Assembly (NCBI RefSeq): GCF_011074955.1
Contig: NZ_WUQJ01000006.1
Span: 229,528-293,527 of the forward strand
From: Marinobacter caseinilyticus
GTDB lineage: Bacteria; Pseudomonadota; Gammaproteobacteria; Pseudomonadales; Oleiphilaceae
DNA length: 64,000 bases
Reading direction: 5' to 3'
The notes beneath the pieces were generated by a model. That model had not been told where the DNA came from. It saw nothing but the letters and a program-made list of their open reading frames with translations, and ran no database searches. A program made the position numbers and the translations under genes. This document shows, piece by piece, positions 26,141 to 35,231 of the stretch (position 1 is the first letter of the stretch; every line of letters starts with the position of its first letter).

Positions 26141-28162
26141 TTACCCCATACGAATGGCGGTCTCCTTCAAAGCCGCTATATCATCTCTCAGCCGGGCGGC
26201 GGTTTCAAAATCGAGGTCCGAGGCGGCCTTGTACATGTCGTCTTCAAGTTTGGCGATGTCTTTCAGTATTTGCTCCGGTGAGCGCCCAGCCGCTCGCAGG
26301 CGGTACTGCTCAGCCTCTTCTGCGGCTTTCTGCCCCGGCCGCTCTGCACGACGACGGCCTGAACCACCCCCGGAAGCGCCTTCCATCACATCCGCCACTT
26401 TTTTGGTCAGGCCAACCGGGGTAATGCCATGCTCCAGGTTATGAGCCACTTGTTTGGCCCGACGACGCTCGGTTTCATCCATGGCGCGCTGCATCGAACC
26501 GGTAATCCGGTCACCATAAAGAATGGCTTTGCCATTGAGGTTTCGGGCGGCGCGGCCCATGGTCTGTATCAGTGAACGTTCGGAACGCAGAAAGCCTTCC
26601 TTATCCGCATCCAGAATGCAGACGAGGGAGACTTCCGGCATATCCAGGCCTTCCCGCAACAGGTTGATGCCCACCAGCACATCGAACTCACCACGACGCA
26701 AATCTCTTATGATCTCGACCCGCTCCACGGTATCAATATCCGAATGCAGATAACGCACACGAACGTCGTGCTCCATCAGGAAGTCCGTCAGATCCTCGGA
26801 CATACGCTTGGTCAGCGTGGTGACCAGGACTCTCTCGTTTAGCTCGACCCGTTTGCGAATCTCCGATATCAGGTCATCCACCTGGGTCGAGGCCGGCCTC
26901 ACCTCGATTTCAGGATCGATAAGGCCGGTCGGACGCACCACTTGCTCCACAACTTGCCCGGCATGTTCGGCTTCGTAGTTGCCGGGCGTGGCCGAGACGA
27001 AAATCATTTGCGGCGCAATCCGTTCCCACTCATCGAATCGCATGGGACGGTTATCGAGCGCCGAGGGCAATCGGAAACCATACTCCACCAACGTTTCCTT
27101 GCGGGATCGGTCTCCCTTGTACATGGCACCGATCTGCGACACGGTCACGTGGGATTCATCCACCACCAGCAACGCATTCGGTGGCAGGTAATCAAACAGG
27201 GTGGGCGGGGCTTCGCCAGGCTGACGACCGAACAGATAGCGGGAATAGTTTTCAATGCCGTTGCAGTAACCCAGCTCAAGCATCATTTCGATGTCGTAGC
27301 GGGTGCGCTCTTCGAGACGCTGGGCCTCCACCAGACGATTATTGTCTCGCAGCAACGTCAGCCGCTCTTCCAGTTCCACCTTGATGTGCTCAATGGCGTC
27401 GAGCACTTTTTCGCGCGGCGTCACGTAGTGAGACTTAGGGTAAATTGTGACCCGGGGAACACGCCGGAATACCTCGCCGGTGAGCGGATCGAAGAAGCTG
27501 AGATTTTCCACTTCGTCGTCGAATAACTCGATGCGGATAGCTTCCTTCTCGGATTCTGCCGGAAATACGTCGATGACGTCCCCGCGTACCCGGTAATTAG
27601 CGCGGTGGAACTCGATGTCATTGCGGGTGTATTGCAATTCCGCCAGGCGCCGCAGGATGTAACGCTGGTCGATCTTATCGCCACGATCCAGATGCAACAT
27701 CATTTTCAGATAGGATTTTGGGTCACCCAAACCGTAGATGGAAGACACCGTGGCGACAATGATGGCGTCGGGCCGTTCCAGCAGCGCCTTGGTCGCGGAC
27801 AAACGCATTTGCTCAATGTGCTCGTTAATCGATGCGTCTTTTTCGATAAACGTATCGGAAGACGGAACATAAGCTTCGGGCTGGTAGTAATCGTAGTAAG
27901 AGACAAAATATTCTACCGCGTTATCTGGAAAGAATTCTTTGAACTCGCCGTAAAGCTGGGCCGCCAGAGTCTTGTTGTGGGCCATGACAATGGTGGGACG
28001 CTGAATCTCTTCGATCACGTTTGCGATGGTGAACGTTTTGCCAGAACCGGTAACACCCAGCAAGGTCTGGTGCGCCAGGCCCGACTGAATCCCGTCCACC
28101 AGGCTCGCAATTGCCTTGGGCTGGTCGCCTGCTGGCTGGAAAGGCGAATCAACTTTGAACAT
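26141..28162 (-). CDS. uvrB: excinuclease ABC subunit B
   Basis: A 673-residue damage-recognition helicase of nucleotide excision repair, loaded by UvrA and then binding UvrC. Walker A is '[14 protein letters not shown]', the beta-hairpin '[21 protein letters not shown]' inserts at lesions, '[15 protein letters not shown]' is the DEAD-like box, and '[19 protein letters not shown]' is motif VI. The C-terminal UvrB/UvrC helical motif '[24 protein letters not shown]' is intact. The frame is open 20 codons upstream, but '[15 protein letters not shown]' at 28162 is the family start. I see no good LexA box in its upstream region. Confidence 0.98.
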   Translation of the reverse strand: MFKVDSPFQPAGDQPKAIASLVDGIQSGLAHQTLLGVTGSGKTFTIANVIEEIQRPTIVMAHNKTLAAQLYGEFKEFFPDNAVEYFVSYYDYYQPEAYVPSSDTFIEKDASINEHIEQMRLSATKALLERPDAIIVATVSSIYGLGDPKSYLKMMLHLDRGDKIDQRYILRRLAELQYTRNDIEFHRANYRVRGDVIDVFPAESEKEAIRIELFDDEVENLSFFDPLTGEVFRRVPRVTIYPKSHYVTPREKVLDAIEHIKVELEERLTLLRDNNRLVEAQRLEERTRYDIEMMLELGYCNGIENYSRYLFGRQPGEAPPTLFDYLPPNALLVVDESHVTVSQIGAMYKGDRSRKETLVEYGFRLPSALDNRPMRFDEWERIAPQMIFVSATPGNYEAEHAGQVVEQVVRPTGLIDPEIEVRPASTQVDDLISEIRKRVELNERVLVTTLTKRMSEDLTDFLMEHDVRVRYLHSDIDTVERVEIIRDLRRGEFDVLVGINLLREGLDMPEVSLVCILDADKEGFLRSERSLIQTMGRAARNLNGKAILYGDRITGSMQRAMDETERRRAKQVAHNLEHGITPVGLTKKVADVMEGASGGGSGRRRAERPGQKAAEEAEQYRLRAAGRSPEQILKDIAKLEDDMYKAASDLDFETAARLRDDIAALKETAIRMG

Positions 28163-28360
28163 AGTGACGTGACGTCCTCCGAGACAATGAGAGCAACAAA
28201 AAAGGTGGCGGAATAATAACACTCCCGGGAGCGTAACCTTATCCTTATACTAGCTTCATGGTACCATCTGTACGTTTAACGGTGGCCATCGGACCCCCTC
28301 ACAGCGGGATTGCCGACAGCACCGGAGCCTACTTCAGACGCATCTTTAAGGAGCGCAAGT

Positions 28361-29545
28361 TTGGACCTTCAACTTTCCAGCCGTGTACAGGCAATCAAGC
28401 CCTCTCCCACCCTTGCTATTACCAACAAAGCGGCAGAACTTCGTGCCGCCGGACAGGATATCGTCGGCCTTGGTGCAGGCGAGCCTGATTTTGATACCCC
28501 GGATCACATCAAGGAAGCGGCTATTGCGGCAATCAAAGCAGGCCAGACCAAGTATACGGCAGTTGATGGCACCCCCGGTCTGAAAAAAGCAATCATTGCC
28601 AAATTCAAACGGGACAACGGTCTGGACTATGAGCCGTCGCAGATCCTGGTGTCCAGCGGTGGCAAACAAAGCTTTTTCAACCTCGCGCTGGCGACCCTGG
28701 ATGCCGGTGACGAAGTCATTATTCCTGCGCCCTACTGGGTCTCATACCCCGACATGGTGCTGGTCGCCGAAGGCAAGCCAGTGGTTATCAAGACGTCTGC
28801 CGACAGCCGCTTCAAGATCACACCCGATCAGTTGGAGAGTGCGATCACCGACCGCACCAAGCTGTTTGTCATCAACAGTCCCTCCAACCCCAGTGGCATG
28901 GCTTACACCCTGGACGAGCTCAAAGCCATTGGTGAGGTGCTGAAGCGCCATCCGGGAATCATGATTGCCACGGACGACATGTACGAGCCCATTTTGTGGA
29001 CCGGCGAGCCCTTCAACAACATCCTGACCGCCAACCCTGAACTGTACGATCGTACCTTCGTGCTCAACGGCGTATCCAAGGCCTACTCAATGACAGGCTG
29101 GCGTATCGGTTATGCCGCCGGCCCCACTAAAGTCATTGGCGCCATGAAGAAGATTCAGTCCCAGAGCACGTCCAACCCGGCATCAATCTCACAGGCGGCC
29201 GCGCAGGCCGCACTGGAAGGCTCTCAGGACTGCATTGCCCCCATGGTCAAGGCCTTTAAGGAACGCCATGACTACCTGGTTGAGGCACTCAATGCGCTAC
29301 CCGGAGTTGAATGCCTGGAGGGAGATGGCACGTTTTACGCTTTCCCCAGTTTCCAGGGGGCAATCGAAGCACAGGCGGGCATCAACGACGACGTGGAGAT
29401 GGCAGAAATGCTGCTTAAAGATGCTGGCGTTGCGCTGGTGCCAGGATCCGCATTCGGCGCGCCCGGATACATGCGATTGAGTTTCGCCACTAGCATGGAT
29501 GTTCTCAGAGACGCCATCAGCCGACTTCAAAAAGTCTTGGGTTAA
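28361..29545 (+). CDS. aspC: aspartate aminotransferase, class I (PLP)
   Basis: A 394-residue class I aminotransferase interconverting aspartate and oxaloacetate with glutamate and 2-oxoglutarate; 'aatA' is the alternative name in pseudomonads. It begins 'DLQLSSRVQAIKPSPTLAITNKAAEL', has 'GLGAGEPDFDTPDHIKEAA', 'INSPSNPSG', the PLP-binding lysine in 'NGVSKAYSMTGWRIGYAAGP' and a C-terminal arginine in 'MRLSFATS'. The start is a TTG at 28361: AAGGAG lies seven bases before it and the protein then has the family N-terminus, while the extension to 28310 looks non-coding. Divergent from uvrB; the second tRNA-Asn gene follows, a fitting neighbour for aspartate supply though probably coincidental. 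Confidence 0.95.
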   Translation: MDLQLSSRVQAIKPSPTLAITNKAAELRAAGQDIVGLGAGEPDFDTPDHIKEAAIAAIKAGQTKYTAVDGTPGLKKAIIAKFKRDNGLDYEPSQILVSSGGKQSFFNLALATLDAGDEVIIPAPYWVSYPDMVLVAEGKPVVIKTSADSRFKITPDQLESAITDRTKLFVINSPSNPSGMAYTLDELKAIGEVLKRHPGIMIATDDMYEPILWTGEPFNNILTANPELYDRTFVLNGVSKAYSMTGWRIGYAAGPTKVIGAMKKIQSQSTSNPASISQAAAQAALEGSQDCIAPMVKAFKERHDYLVEALNALPGVECLEGDGTFYAFPSFQGAIEAQAGINDDVEMAEMLLKDAGVALVPGSAFGAPGYMRLSFATSMDVLRDAISRLQKVLG

Positions 29546-29559
29546 TCCCCGATTCAGGG

Positions 29560-29588
29560 TTGACGAGGCGCGGTGGCCACCGTAACAT
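29560..29588 (+). promoter_or_regulatory. tRNA-Asn promoter, second copy
   Basis: TTGACG (29560-29565), a 17-base spacer and TAACAT (29583-29588), then the GC-rich discriminator ACGCGCC. A perfect 10-base inverted repeat, ACGAGGCGCG (29563-29572) and CGCGCCTCGT (29590-29599), and a central GGTGGCCACC palindrome lie across the promoter. It corresponds element by element to the promoter of the first copy. Confidence 0.78.
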
Positions 29589-29614
29589 ACGCGCCTCGTT
29601 AAGACCGACGACGT

Positions 29615-29690
29615 TCCCCGATAGCTCAGTTGGTAGAGCAACGGACTGTTAATCCGTTTGTCGCTGGTTCGAGCCCAGCTCGGGGAGCCA
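29615..29690 (+). tRNA. tRNA-Asn (anticodon GTT), second copy
   Basis: Identical in all 76 bases, CCA included, to the copy at 14778-14853. Anticodon GTT, acceptor TCCCCGA/TCGGGGA. Identity extends two bases upstream and three bases downstream of the gene. Confidence 0.98.
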
Positions 29691-29696
29691 CTATTC

Positions 29697-29738
29697 AAAA
29701 AAAACCGCTACTCCTTTCCGGAGTCAGCGGTTTTTTTA
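29697..29738 (+). terminator. terminator behind tRNA-Asn, second copy
   Basis: AAAACCGCT and AGCGGTTTT pair around an inner CTCC/GGAG stem and end in seven Ts. The sequence differs from the terminator of the first copy, although it has the same position. Confidence 0.88.
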
Positions 29739-29948
29739 TGCCTGCCCGACGCCAACGCCGTAGCTTTCGCCGAAACATGCTGCGATCAACCGGTACCTCG
29801 ATCGTGGCCAAAGCCGCACCTGAAGGACCGTGGCGGGATTGATGTCTGAATCACTATGATCATCTGCCCGTTCGCAACTGAAACCTCTGGAGACGCCCAC
29901 CGAAGCCCCCACACGCCGGGCCAGTCACCATGATGTACTCAGGCTATC

Positions 29949-30659
29949 TCAGCTCGCACGCAGTTCGTCGTCTATCGCCATTAGCGCTGCCAGCGGGTCC
30001 GCCGCCAGAGTGATGGGTCTTCCGATCACCAGGTAGTCACTGCCAGCGTGAATGGCCTCTGACGGCGTCATGACCCGTTGCTGGTCGCCCCTGGCGGCCG
30101 TCAGGGGTCGTATGCCGGGTGTCACCAACCGGAAATCCACGCCTTGCTCACGCTTCAGTAATGACGCCTCCTGCGCGGAGCAAACGACGCCGTCCAAACC
30201 ACAGTTGCGCGTCAAGGTCGCCAGCCTCGACACCTGCTGCTCGGGGCTGTCTTGAATGCCAATGCCGGCCAAATCAGTCGCGCTCATACTGGTCAGGACC
30301 GTCACGGCGATCAACAGTGGGCGACCTTCCCCGTAGGTTGCCAATCGCTCTCGACAGGCTACCATCATGCGCTCACCACCCGAGGCATGAACATTGACCA
30401 TCCAGACCCCAAGATCGGCGGCCACCGCCACGGCGGCAGACGTGGTATTGGGAATATCGTGGAATTTGAGATCGAGAAACACTTCAAACCCCCGCTGGTG
30501 CAATGCCCCCACCAAACCCGGACCGCAGCGGGTAAATAGTTCCTTGCCTACTTTAAGGCGACACAGGCTGGGATCTAGTTGGTCAACCAGCGCCAGCGCT
30601 GCCTCGTCTGAGGGAAAATCCAGGGCAATAATGATTTTTGGGTCAATCGGGTTTTGCAC
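29949..30659 (-). CDS. pyrF: orotidine 5'-phosphate decarboxylase
   Basis: A 236-residue TIM-barrel enzyme converting OMP to UMP, the last step of pyrimidine nucleotide synthesis. Active-site motif '[19 protein letters not shown]' carries the catalytic Asp-Lys-Asp array, '[15 protein letters not shown]' is the next strand, and the phosphate-binding end is 'LVTPGIRPL' plus '[10 protein letters not shown]'. Length is normal. It lies 88 bases behind lapB on the same strand, the order seen in related bacteria. Start ATG at 30659. Confidence 0.97.
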   Translation of the reverse strand: MQNPIDPKIIIALDFPSDEAALALVDQLDPSLCRLKVGKELFTRCGPGLVGALHQRGFEVFLDLKFHDIPNTTSAAVAVAADLGVWMVNVHASGGERMMVACRERLATYGEGRPLLIAVTVLTSMSATDLAGIGIQDSPEQQVSRLATLTRNCGLDGVVCSAQEASLLKREQGVDFRLVTPGIRPLTAARGDQQRVMTPSEAIHAGSDYLVIGRPITLAADPLAALMAIDDELRAS

Positions 30660-30747
30660 GGTTACATTCCTGAGCGTTCTGTTAATTCACGTTTACACTG
30701 ACGGTTGAAGTCTGCCTGCCTAATTGCTGACGGGGCGTGACCACCAC

Positions 30748-31917
30748 CTATTCCGCTTCCACGCCCTGGATCGGACGAACCGTCTCCCAGTGTTTACAGC
30801 TGGGGCACAACCAATGAAGCTGCCGCCCGGAAAAACCGCAGTTGACACAGCGGTAGACGGGGCGATTCACCAACAACAAGTGGCCAATACGACTCACCAG
30901 TCTGCCCTCGTCCGTCGTCATGCCTTTTTCATAGCCCGCCATCTCGACCAGCCGCAGCAACCCTCTTACGCTGGGGCGTATTTCCAGCTCCGCGCGCAGC
31001 AGCTCTATCGCCGCCAGGCGTCCTGATGAGCGCTCCGTGGATTCCACCAGAGCCAGAAGCAGACTCGTGCTGGGCCAAACCTGATACAACTTTTTCAGCT
31101 TCCTCTCGAGACGGGCAACATCTCCATGCTCCTTTTCCAGCTTCATCAAGCGGTCAACCGCCTCCGAACCAAAATCCGAGTTCTGGTCAAAGACTTTCAA
31201 TAAGGTCGCCGCCGCCTCCCGATAGTTGCCGTGGAGCCTCTGAAGACTGACCAGAATGAAAGTCGCCCGGATGCAGGAACGATCGTGCCCCAGCGCTTCC
31301 CTCGCTAATTTCTGAGCGGACCAGCGATCATCATTACGCATCGCCACTTCGGCCAATTCACAGGTGATGTACGCCAACTGCTTATTGAGCACCGGGTCCA
31401 ACGCGGCTGTCATCAAGGTGACAGCCACCTGCCCCGCCTTCTCCCATTCTTTTTCTTGCTGATACAGCTCTATCAATTGGGCGGAAGCCTTACGCCCATA
31501 GTCGCGGTCACCCATCAACTCATGGAACAATGCTTCGGCCCGATCCAACAAGCCGGCAGCCAGATAATCCAGTGCCAGCTCAAACGTCACTTGGGGGGAA
31601 AAGCGAGAGGGTAATTCGGGGCGAGCCAAAAGATTCTGATGGATTACAATGGCACGGTCCGACTCACCTTTCAGGCGAAAATGCGCACCGATTGAAAGAT
31701 GCAGACTGACGGTGTCTCGACTGACAGCCAGTGACTGGACGAAATTCTCAACCGCTTGGTCAGAATAATTGGTGAACAGGAACTGAAGCCTGTCTTTGAC
31801 CGAAGCCTCATCTGATATGACCGAAGCCGAGCCACCCGCAGAACGCCCGGCACGACCAGCGAACCAGCCAGCAGCTACCGCTACCGTTAACAGCAGCCAC
31901 TGAAAAACAATATCCAT
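30748..31917 (-). CDS. lapB: lipopolysaccharide assembly protein LapB
   Basis: A 389-residue inner-membrane protein that couples FtsH-dependent turnover of LpxC to LPS demand. Residues 4-20 form the membrane anchor; residues about 40-340 are a TPR array ('AIVIHQNLLARPELPS', 'EALFHELMGDRDYGRKASAQLIELYQQEKEWEKAGQV'); the C-terminal rubredoxin-like zinc ribbon is 'CVNCGFSGRQLHWLCPSCKHW' with two Cys-x2-Cys pairs. The start overlaps the lapA stop by one base, and pyrF follows. Order ihfB-lapA-lapB-pyrF is conserved in gammaproteobacteria. Confidence 0.96.
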   Translation of the reverse strand: MDIVFQWLLLTVAVAAGWFAGRAGRSAGGSASVISDEASVKDRLQFLFTNYSDQAVENFVQSLAVSRDTVSLHLSIGAHFRLKGESDRAIVIHQNLLARPELPSRFSPQVTFELALDYLAAGLLDRAEALFHELMGDRDYGRKASAQLIELYQQEKEWEKAGQVAVTLMTAALDPVLNKQLAYITCELAEVAMRNDDRWSAQKLAREALGHDRSCIRATFILVSLQRLHGNYREAAATLLKVFDQNSDFGSEAVDRLMKLEKEHGDVARLERKLKKLYQVWPSTSLLLALVESTERSSGRLAAIELLRAELEIRPSVRGLLRLVEMAGYEKGMTTDEGRLVSRIGHLLLVNRPVYRCVNCGFSGRQLHWLCPSCKHWETVRPIQGVEAE

Positions 31918-32219
31918 CAGGTGGTCCGGTCGGTGGGATTCCTGGTCGTCTCCAACGCTTGCTCAGCTCGAGTCAAACGCTTTTGTAACTGTCGCCGGGA
32001 TACGGAGGTCCGAATCGTGGCCAGCATCGTCAGCAATACACCTATCAGTGCACCGATAACAAACGACATTATGATCCAGATGGCGACACCATGAGGAGCA
32101 GTTTCGAACAGGAGAAAGTTCAAAGACACTGCCATTTGGTTATTCAGCGAAAACACCAATGCCAGCAGCACCAAAAACAACACCAATAGAATGATCAGTA
32201 TTTTCTGTAACCCGGCCAT
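31917..32219 (-). CDS. lapA: lipopolysaccharide assembly protein LapA
   Basis: A 100-residue inner-membrane protein of the DUF1049 / YciS family, partner of LapB. Two membrane segments (about residues 5-22 and 42-63) are separated by 'LNNQMAVSLNFLLFETAPHG', and a cytoplasmic coiled-coil tail follows ('SRRQLQKRLTRAEQALE'). The frame is open to an ATG at 32243, but the ATG at 32219 directly precedes the hydrophobic segment and gives the usual length. The stop overlaps the lapB start by one base. Confidence 0.92.
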   Translation of the reverse strand: MAGLQKILIILLVLFLVLLALVFSLNNQMAVSLNFLLFETAPHGVAIWIIMSFVIGALIGVLLTMLATIRTSVSRRQLQKRLTRAEQALETTRNPTDRTT

Positions 32220-32247
32220 AAGCCAATACGCTCCCTGAATCATCCGG

Positions 32248-32295
32248 CAATTGATAATGGTGTTAAGTCATCATTGTGCAACAGCTTATCAATTG
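32248..32295. repeat. 10-base inverted repeat between ihfB and lapA
   Basis: CAATTGATAA (32248-32257) and TTATCAATTG (32286-32295) are perfect inverse copies with 28 bases between them, filling the gap between ihfB and lapA. No T-run follows in the direction of transcription, so a regulatory or mRNA-stability role is more likely than termination. Confidence 0.6.
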
Positions 32296-32305
32296 AAAAA
32301 AGTGC

Positions 32306-32602
32306 TCAATATCCTTTTTTCATACTGTCATTAACCTGCTCGCGCAACTCTTTGCCCGGCTTGAAGTGAGGTACAAATTTTGCGGGCAACTTGACGGCCT
32401 CTCCGGTTTTCGGATTGCGTCCTGTGCGGGCCGCACGATGATGAAGCGAAAAACTGCCAAACCCGCGAATCTCAATGCGCTGACCTTCCGCCAGCGATTG
32501 GGACATGTGTTCAATAATGGTTTTTACGGCCAGTTCGACATCTTTGACAGACAACTGAGTCTGTTTCGATGCAATCAATTCGACCAGTTCGGACTTTGTC
32601 AT
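32306..32602 (-). CDS. ihfB: integration host factor subunit beta
   Basis: A 98-residue DNA-bending protein that pairs with IhfA. The start '[11 protein letters not shown]' and the beta-arm '[24 protein letters not shown]' with its intercalating proline, followed by '[13 protein letters not shown]', are diagnostic. Of the possible starts (32683, 32611, 32602) the last gives the canonical N-terminus and has GGGATGAG upstream. It sits 102 bases behind rpsA, as in E. coli, with a strong terminator in between, so it needs its own promoter or readthrough. Confidence 0.96.
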   Translation of the reverse strand: MTKSELVELIASKQTQLSVKDVELAVKTIIEHMSQSLAEGQRIEIRGFGSFSLHHRAARTGRNPKTGEAVKLPAKFVPHFKPGKELREQVNDSMKKGY

Positions 32603-32683
32603 GAGGCTCATCCCTTTTTCGTTCTTATTGCGAAGCTGATGCCACCGCCTAGAACGTAGTTTAGCTAAACCCCAAAAAAACAC

Positions 32684-32716
32684 AAAAAAAACGGGCTGTT
32701 ACAGCCCGTTTTTTTA
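32684..32716 (-). terminator. terminator downstream of rpsA
   Basis: ACGGGCTGT and ACAGCCCGT form a stem flanked by A7 and T7 runs, so it can act on either strand. It lies directly behind the rpsA stop (32733) and ahead of ihfB. Confidence 0.92.
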
Positions 32717-32732
32717 TAACTAACCGGAAATT

Positions 32733-34424
32733 TTAATCCTTGTTAGCGTTTTGCTGCTGCATTTGCTCTTTGATCAGATCACCGATAGTGGTGGCGCCTG
32801 AGCTTTCTGCAGTTTTCTCGCGAACACTTTGCAGCGCCTGCTTGTCGTCCTCAACATCTTTGGACTTAACAGACAGGTTGATCACACGGTTCTTGCGATC
32901 AATGCTGATGATCTTCGCTTCAACTTCGTCGCCTTCGTTCAGAACGTTGCGCGCGTCTTCAACACGGTCACGACTGATTTCAGAGGCTTTCAGTACGGCT
33001 TCAACTTCGTCATTCAGGGCAATGGTTGCTGCCTTGGCGTCGATGGCGGAAACAGTACCTTTAACGATGGAGCCCTTGTCGTTTAACTGAACAAACTCGG
33101 CGAACGGATCGCTTTCAAGCTGCTTGATGCCCAGGGAGATACGCTCACGCTCAGGATCAACAGACAGGATAACGGTTTCAACCTCGTCACCCTTCTTGTA
33201 TTCACGAACCGCTTCTTCTCCGGTTTCGTTCCAGCTGATGTCAGACAAGTGCACCAGGCCGTCGATGCCGCCATCCAGACCAATGAAGATACCGAAATCG
33301 GTAATCGACTTGATCTTGCCGGAAATACGATCGCCCTTGTTGAAGTTGCTGGAGAAATCTTCCCATGGATTGGAAACGCACTGTTTGATACCCAGGGAGA
33401 TACGACGACGCTCTTCGTCGATATCCAGGATCATGACGCCAACTTCATCACCGACCTGAACCACTTTGGACGGGTGGATGTTCTTGTTGGTCCAATCCAT
33501 TTCGGAGACGTGGACAAGACCTTCAACACCCTCTTCCAGCTCGGCAAAACAGCCGTAGTCTGTCAGGTTGGTAACACGAGCAGTTACCCTGGCGTTCTCG
33601 GGATAACGTCCCTTGATATCAACCCATGGATCTTCACCCAGCTGCTTCAGACCCAGAGACACACGATTACGCTCGCGGTCGAACTTAAGGACCTTAACGC
33701 TGATCTCGTCGCCGACGTTCACAATTTCGCTCGGATGCTTGATGCGCTTCCAAGCCATATCAGTGATGTGCAACAGACCGTCAACACCGCCCAGATCCAC
33801 GAATGCGCCGTAGTCGGTCAGGTTCTTGACGATACCCTTGATTTCCATACCTTCAGTCAGGGTCTCAAGCAGTGCATCACGCTCAGCACTGTTCTCAGCT
33901 TCCAGAACCGCACGACGTGAAACCACGACGTTGTTGCGCTTCTGGTCCAGCTTGATGACCTTGAACTCAAGTTCTTTGTTTTCCAGGTGCGCAGTGTCGC
34001 GAACCGGACGAACGTCCACCAGTGAGCCTGGCAGGAACGCACGGATACCGGCCAGATCGACCGTGAAGCCACCTTTGACCTTGCCGTTGATCACACCTTT
34101 GACGACTTCTTCTGCTTCGAAGGACTTTTCGAGAACCTTCCACGCTTCTGCACGCTTGGCTTTTTCACGTGACAGGCGGGTTTCACCGAAACCGTCTTCG
34201 ACCGCATCGAGAGCCACATCCACAGTGTCACCGATCTGTACTTCCATCTCACCCTTATCATTAAGGAACTGTGAGGCTGGAATAACACCTTCGGACTTGA
34301 GGCCGGCGTTAACCGTCACCCAATCACTGTCGATATCAACCACGGTTCCCTGGACGATGGAACCCGGTTGCATGTCAATTTCTTTTAGGCTTTCTTCAAA
34401 TAGATCCGCAAAGCTCTCGCTCAT
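32733..34424 (-). CDS. rpsA: 30S ribosomal protein S1
   Basis: A 563-residue RNA-binding ribosomal protein needed to load most mRNAs. It starts '[46 protein letters not shown]' and contains six S1 repeats, recognisable by '[18 protein letters not shown]', '[19 protein letters not shown]' and '[20 protein letters not shown]'. The frame is open upstream to 34541, but the ATG at 34424 gives the standard start with AGGA seven bases before it. The 127-base gap to cmk probably holds the autoregulated rpsA leader known from gammaproteobacteria; I did not resolve its fold. Confidence 0.98.
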   Translation of the reverse strand: MSESFADLFEESLKEIDMQPGSIVQGTVVDIDSDWVTVNAGLKSEGVIPASQFLNDKGEMEVQIGDTVDVALDAVEDGFGETRLSREKAKRAEAWKVLEKSFEAEEVVKGVINGKVKGGFTVDLAGIRAFLPGSLVDVRPVRDTAHLENKELEFKVIKLDQKRNNVVVSRRAVLEAENSAERDALLETLTEGMEIKGIVKNLTDYGAFVDLGGVDGLLHITDMAWKRIKHPSEIVNVGDEISVKVLKFDRERNRVSLGLKQLGEDPWVDIKGRYPENARVTARVTNLTDYGCFAELEEGVEGLVHVSEMDWTNKNIHPSKVVQVGDEVGVMILDIDEERRRISLGIKQCVSNPWEDFSSNFNKGDRISGKIKSITDFGIFIGLDGGIDGLVHLSDISWNETGEEAVREYKKGDEVETVILSVDPERERISLGIKQLESDPFAEFVQLNDKGSIVKGTVSAIDAKAATIALNDEVEAVLKASEISRDRVEDARNVLNEGDEVEAKIISIDRKNRVINLSVKSKDVEDDKQALQSVREKTAESSGATTIGDLIKEQMQQQNANKD

Positions 34425-34551
34425 TATGTGTCCTATGATCAACGCAAGTTTACTCCGTGCTGCCAGCGACACGGTCTGTGAATCGTGATCCGGATACGGC
34501 CAGGGCTGGCTGTTAACGCAATACCCGGTTTCCAACAACAAAAAGGTGTGG

Positions 34552-35229
34552 TCAGGCCTGGCCCGCTAAGGCCATTACCCTGTCCAACACCTCTTCTATG
34601 CTTAATCCTGTCGAGTCAATGACTTGCGCATCTTCTGCAGGCTTAAGCGGGGCGGCTGAACGGTTTGTATCCCGCTCATCACGCGCCCTGATCTCTTCTA
34701 AAAGGGCGTCAATGTTAACACTGACACCTGCGTCCTTCAACTGGCGATAACGTCTCTGCGCACGTTCTTCAACACTCGCCGTCAAAAACACTTTCACTGG
34801 GGCATTGGGGAAAACCACCGTCCCCATATCACGGCCATCGGCCACCAGCCCCGGAGACTGCTGAAAATCTCTCTGACGCTGCAACAAAGCGTCTCGGACG
34901 GGCTGAATAACGGCAATTTTGGAGGCATTATCACCACAGGTTTCGGTGCGAATGGCGGCAGTCACATCTTTACCATTCAAAAGGACCTTCACCGGCTCAC
35001 CGGCCGGCGTGGGTTCGAACGCCACGTCGAGGCTCGAGGCCACCCGAACCAACCCGGCTTCGTCGTCAAAGGCGACCCGCTGTTGTTCGGCAGCCAGGGC
35101 TGTCAGACGGTAGAGTGCGCCACTGTCCAACAAATGCCAACCCAATCTGCGCGCCAGCATCTGCGTAATCGTCCCCTTGCCCGATCCACCAGGCCCATCT
35201 ACGGCAATAACCGGTGCGTCAGCCACCAT
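34552..35229 (-). CDS. cmk: cytidylate kinase
   Basis: A 225-residue P-loop kinase phosphorylating CMP and dCMP. The P-loop is '[23 protein letters not shown]', then '[13 protein letters not shown]', '[37 protein letters not shown]' and '[28 protein letters not shown]', all family signatures. The ATG at 35229 follows AGGGAG by seven bases; a GTG at 35235 overlapping the tyrA-aroA stop is the alternative. Located between tyrA-aroA and rpsA, the usual order. Confidence 0.97.
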   Translation of the reverse strand: MVADAPVIAVDGPGGSGKGTITQMLARRLGWHLLDSGALYRLTALAAEQQRVAFDDEAGLVRVASSLDVAFEPTPAGEPVKVLLNGKDVTAAIRTETCGDNASKIAVIQPVRDALLQRQRDFQQSPGLVADGRDMGTVVFPNAPVKVFLTASVEERAQRRYRQLKDAGVSVNIDALLEEIRARDERDTNRSAAPLKPAEDAQVIDSTGLSIEEVLDRVMALAGQA

Positions 35230-35231
35230 CC

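Noticed and set aside
28163..28360. LexA box upstream of uvrB
   Set aside because: The best match, CTGT-N8-CGGT near 28268, has two mismatches in the invariant ACAG half.
29630..29842. 70-codon frame overlapping the second tRNA-Asn
   Set aside because: Begins inside the tRNA and crosses its terminator; not coding.
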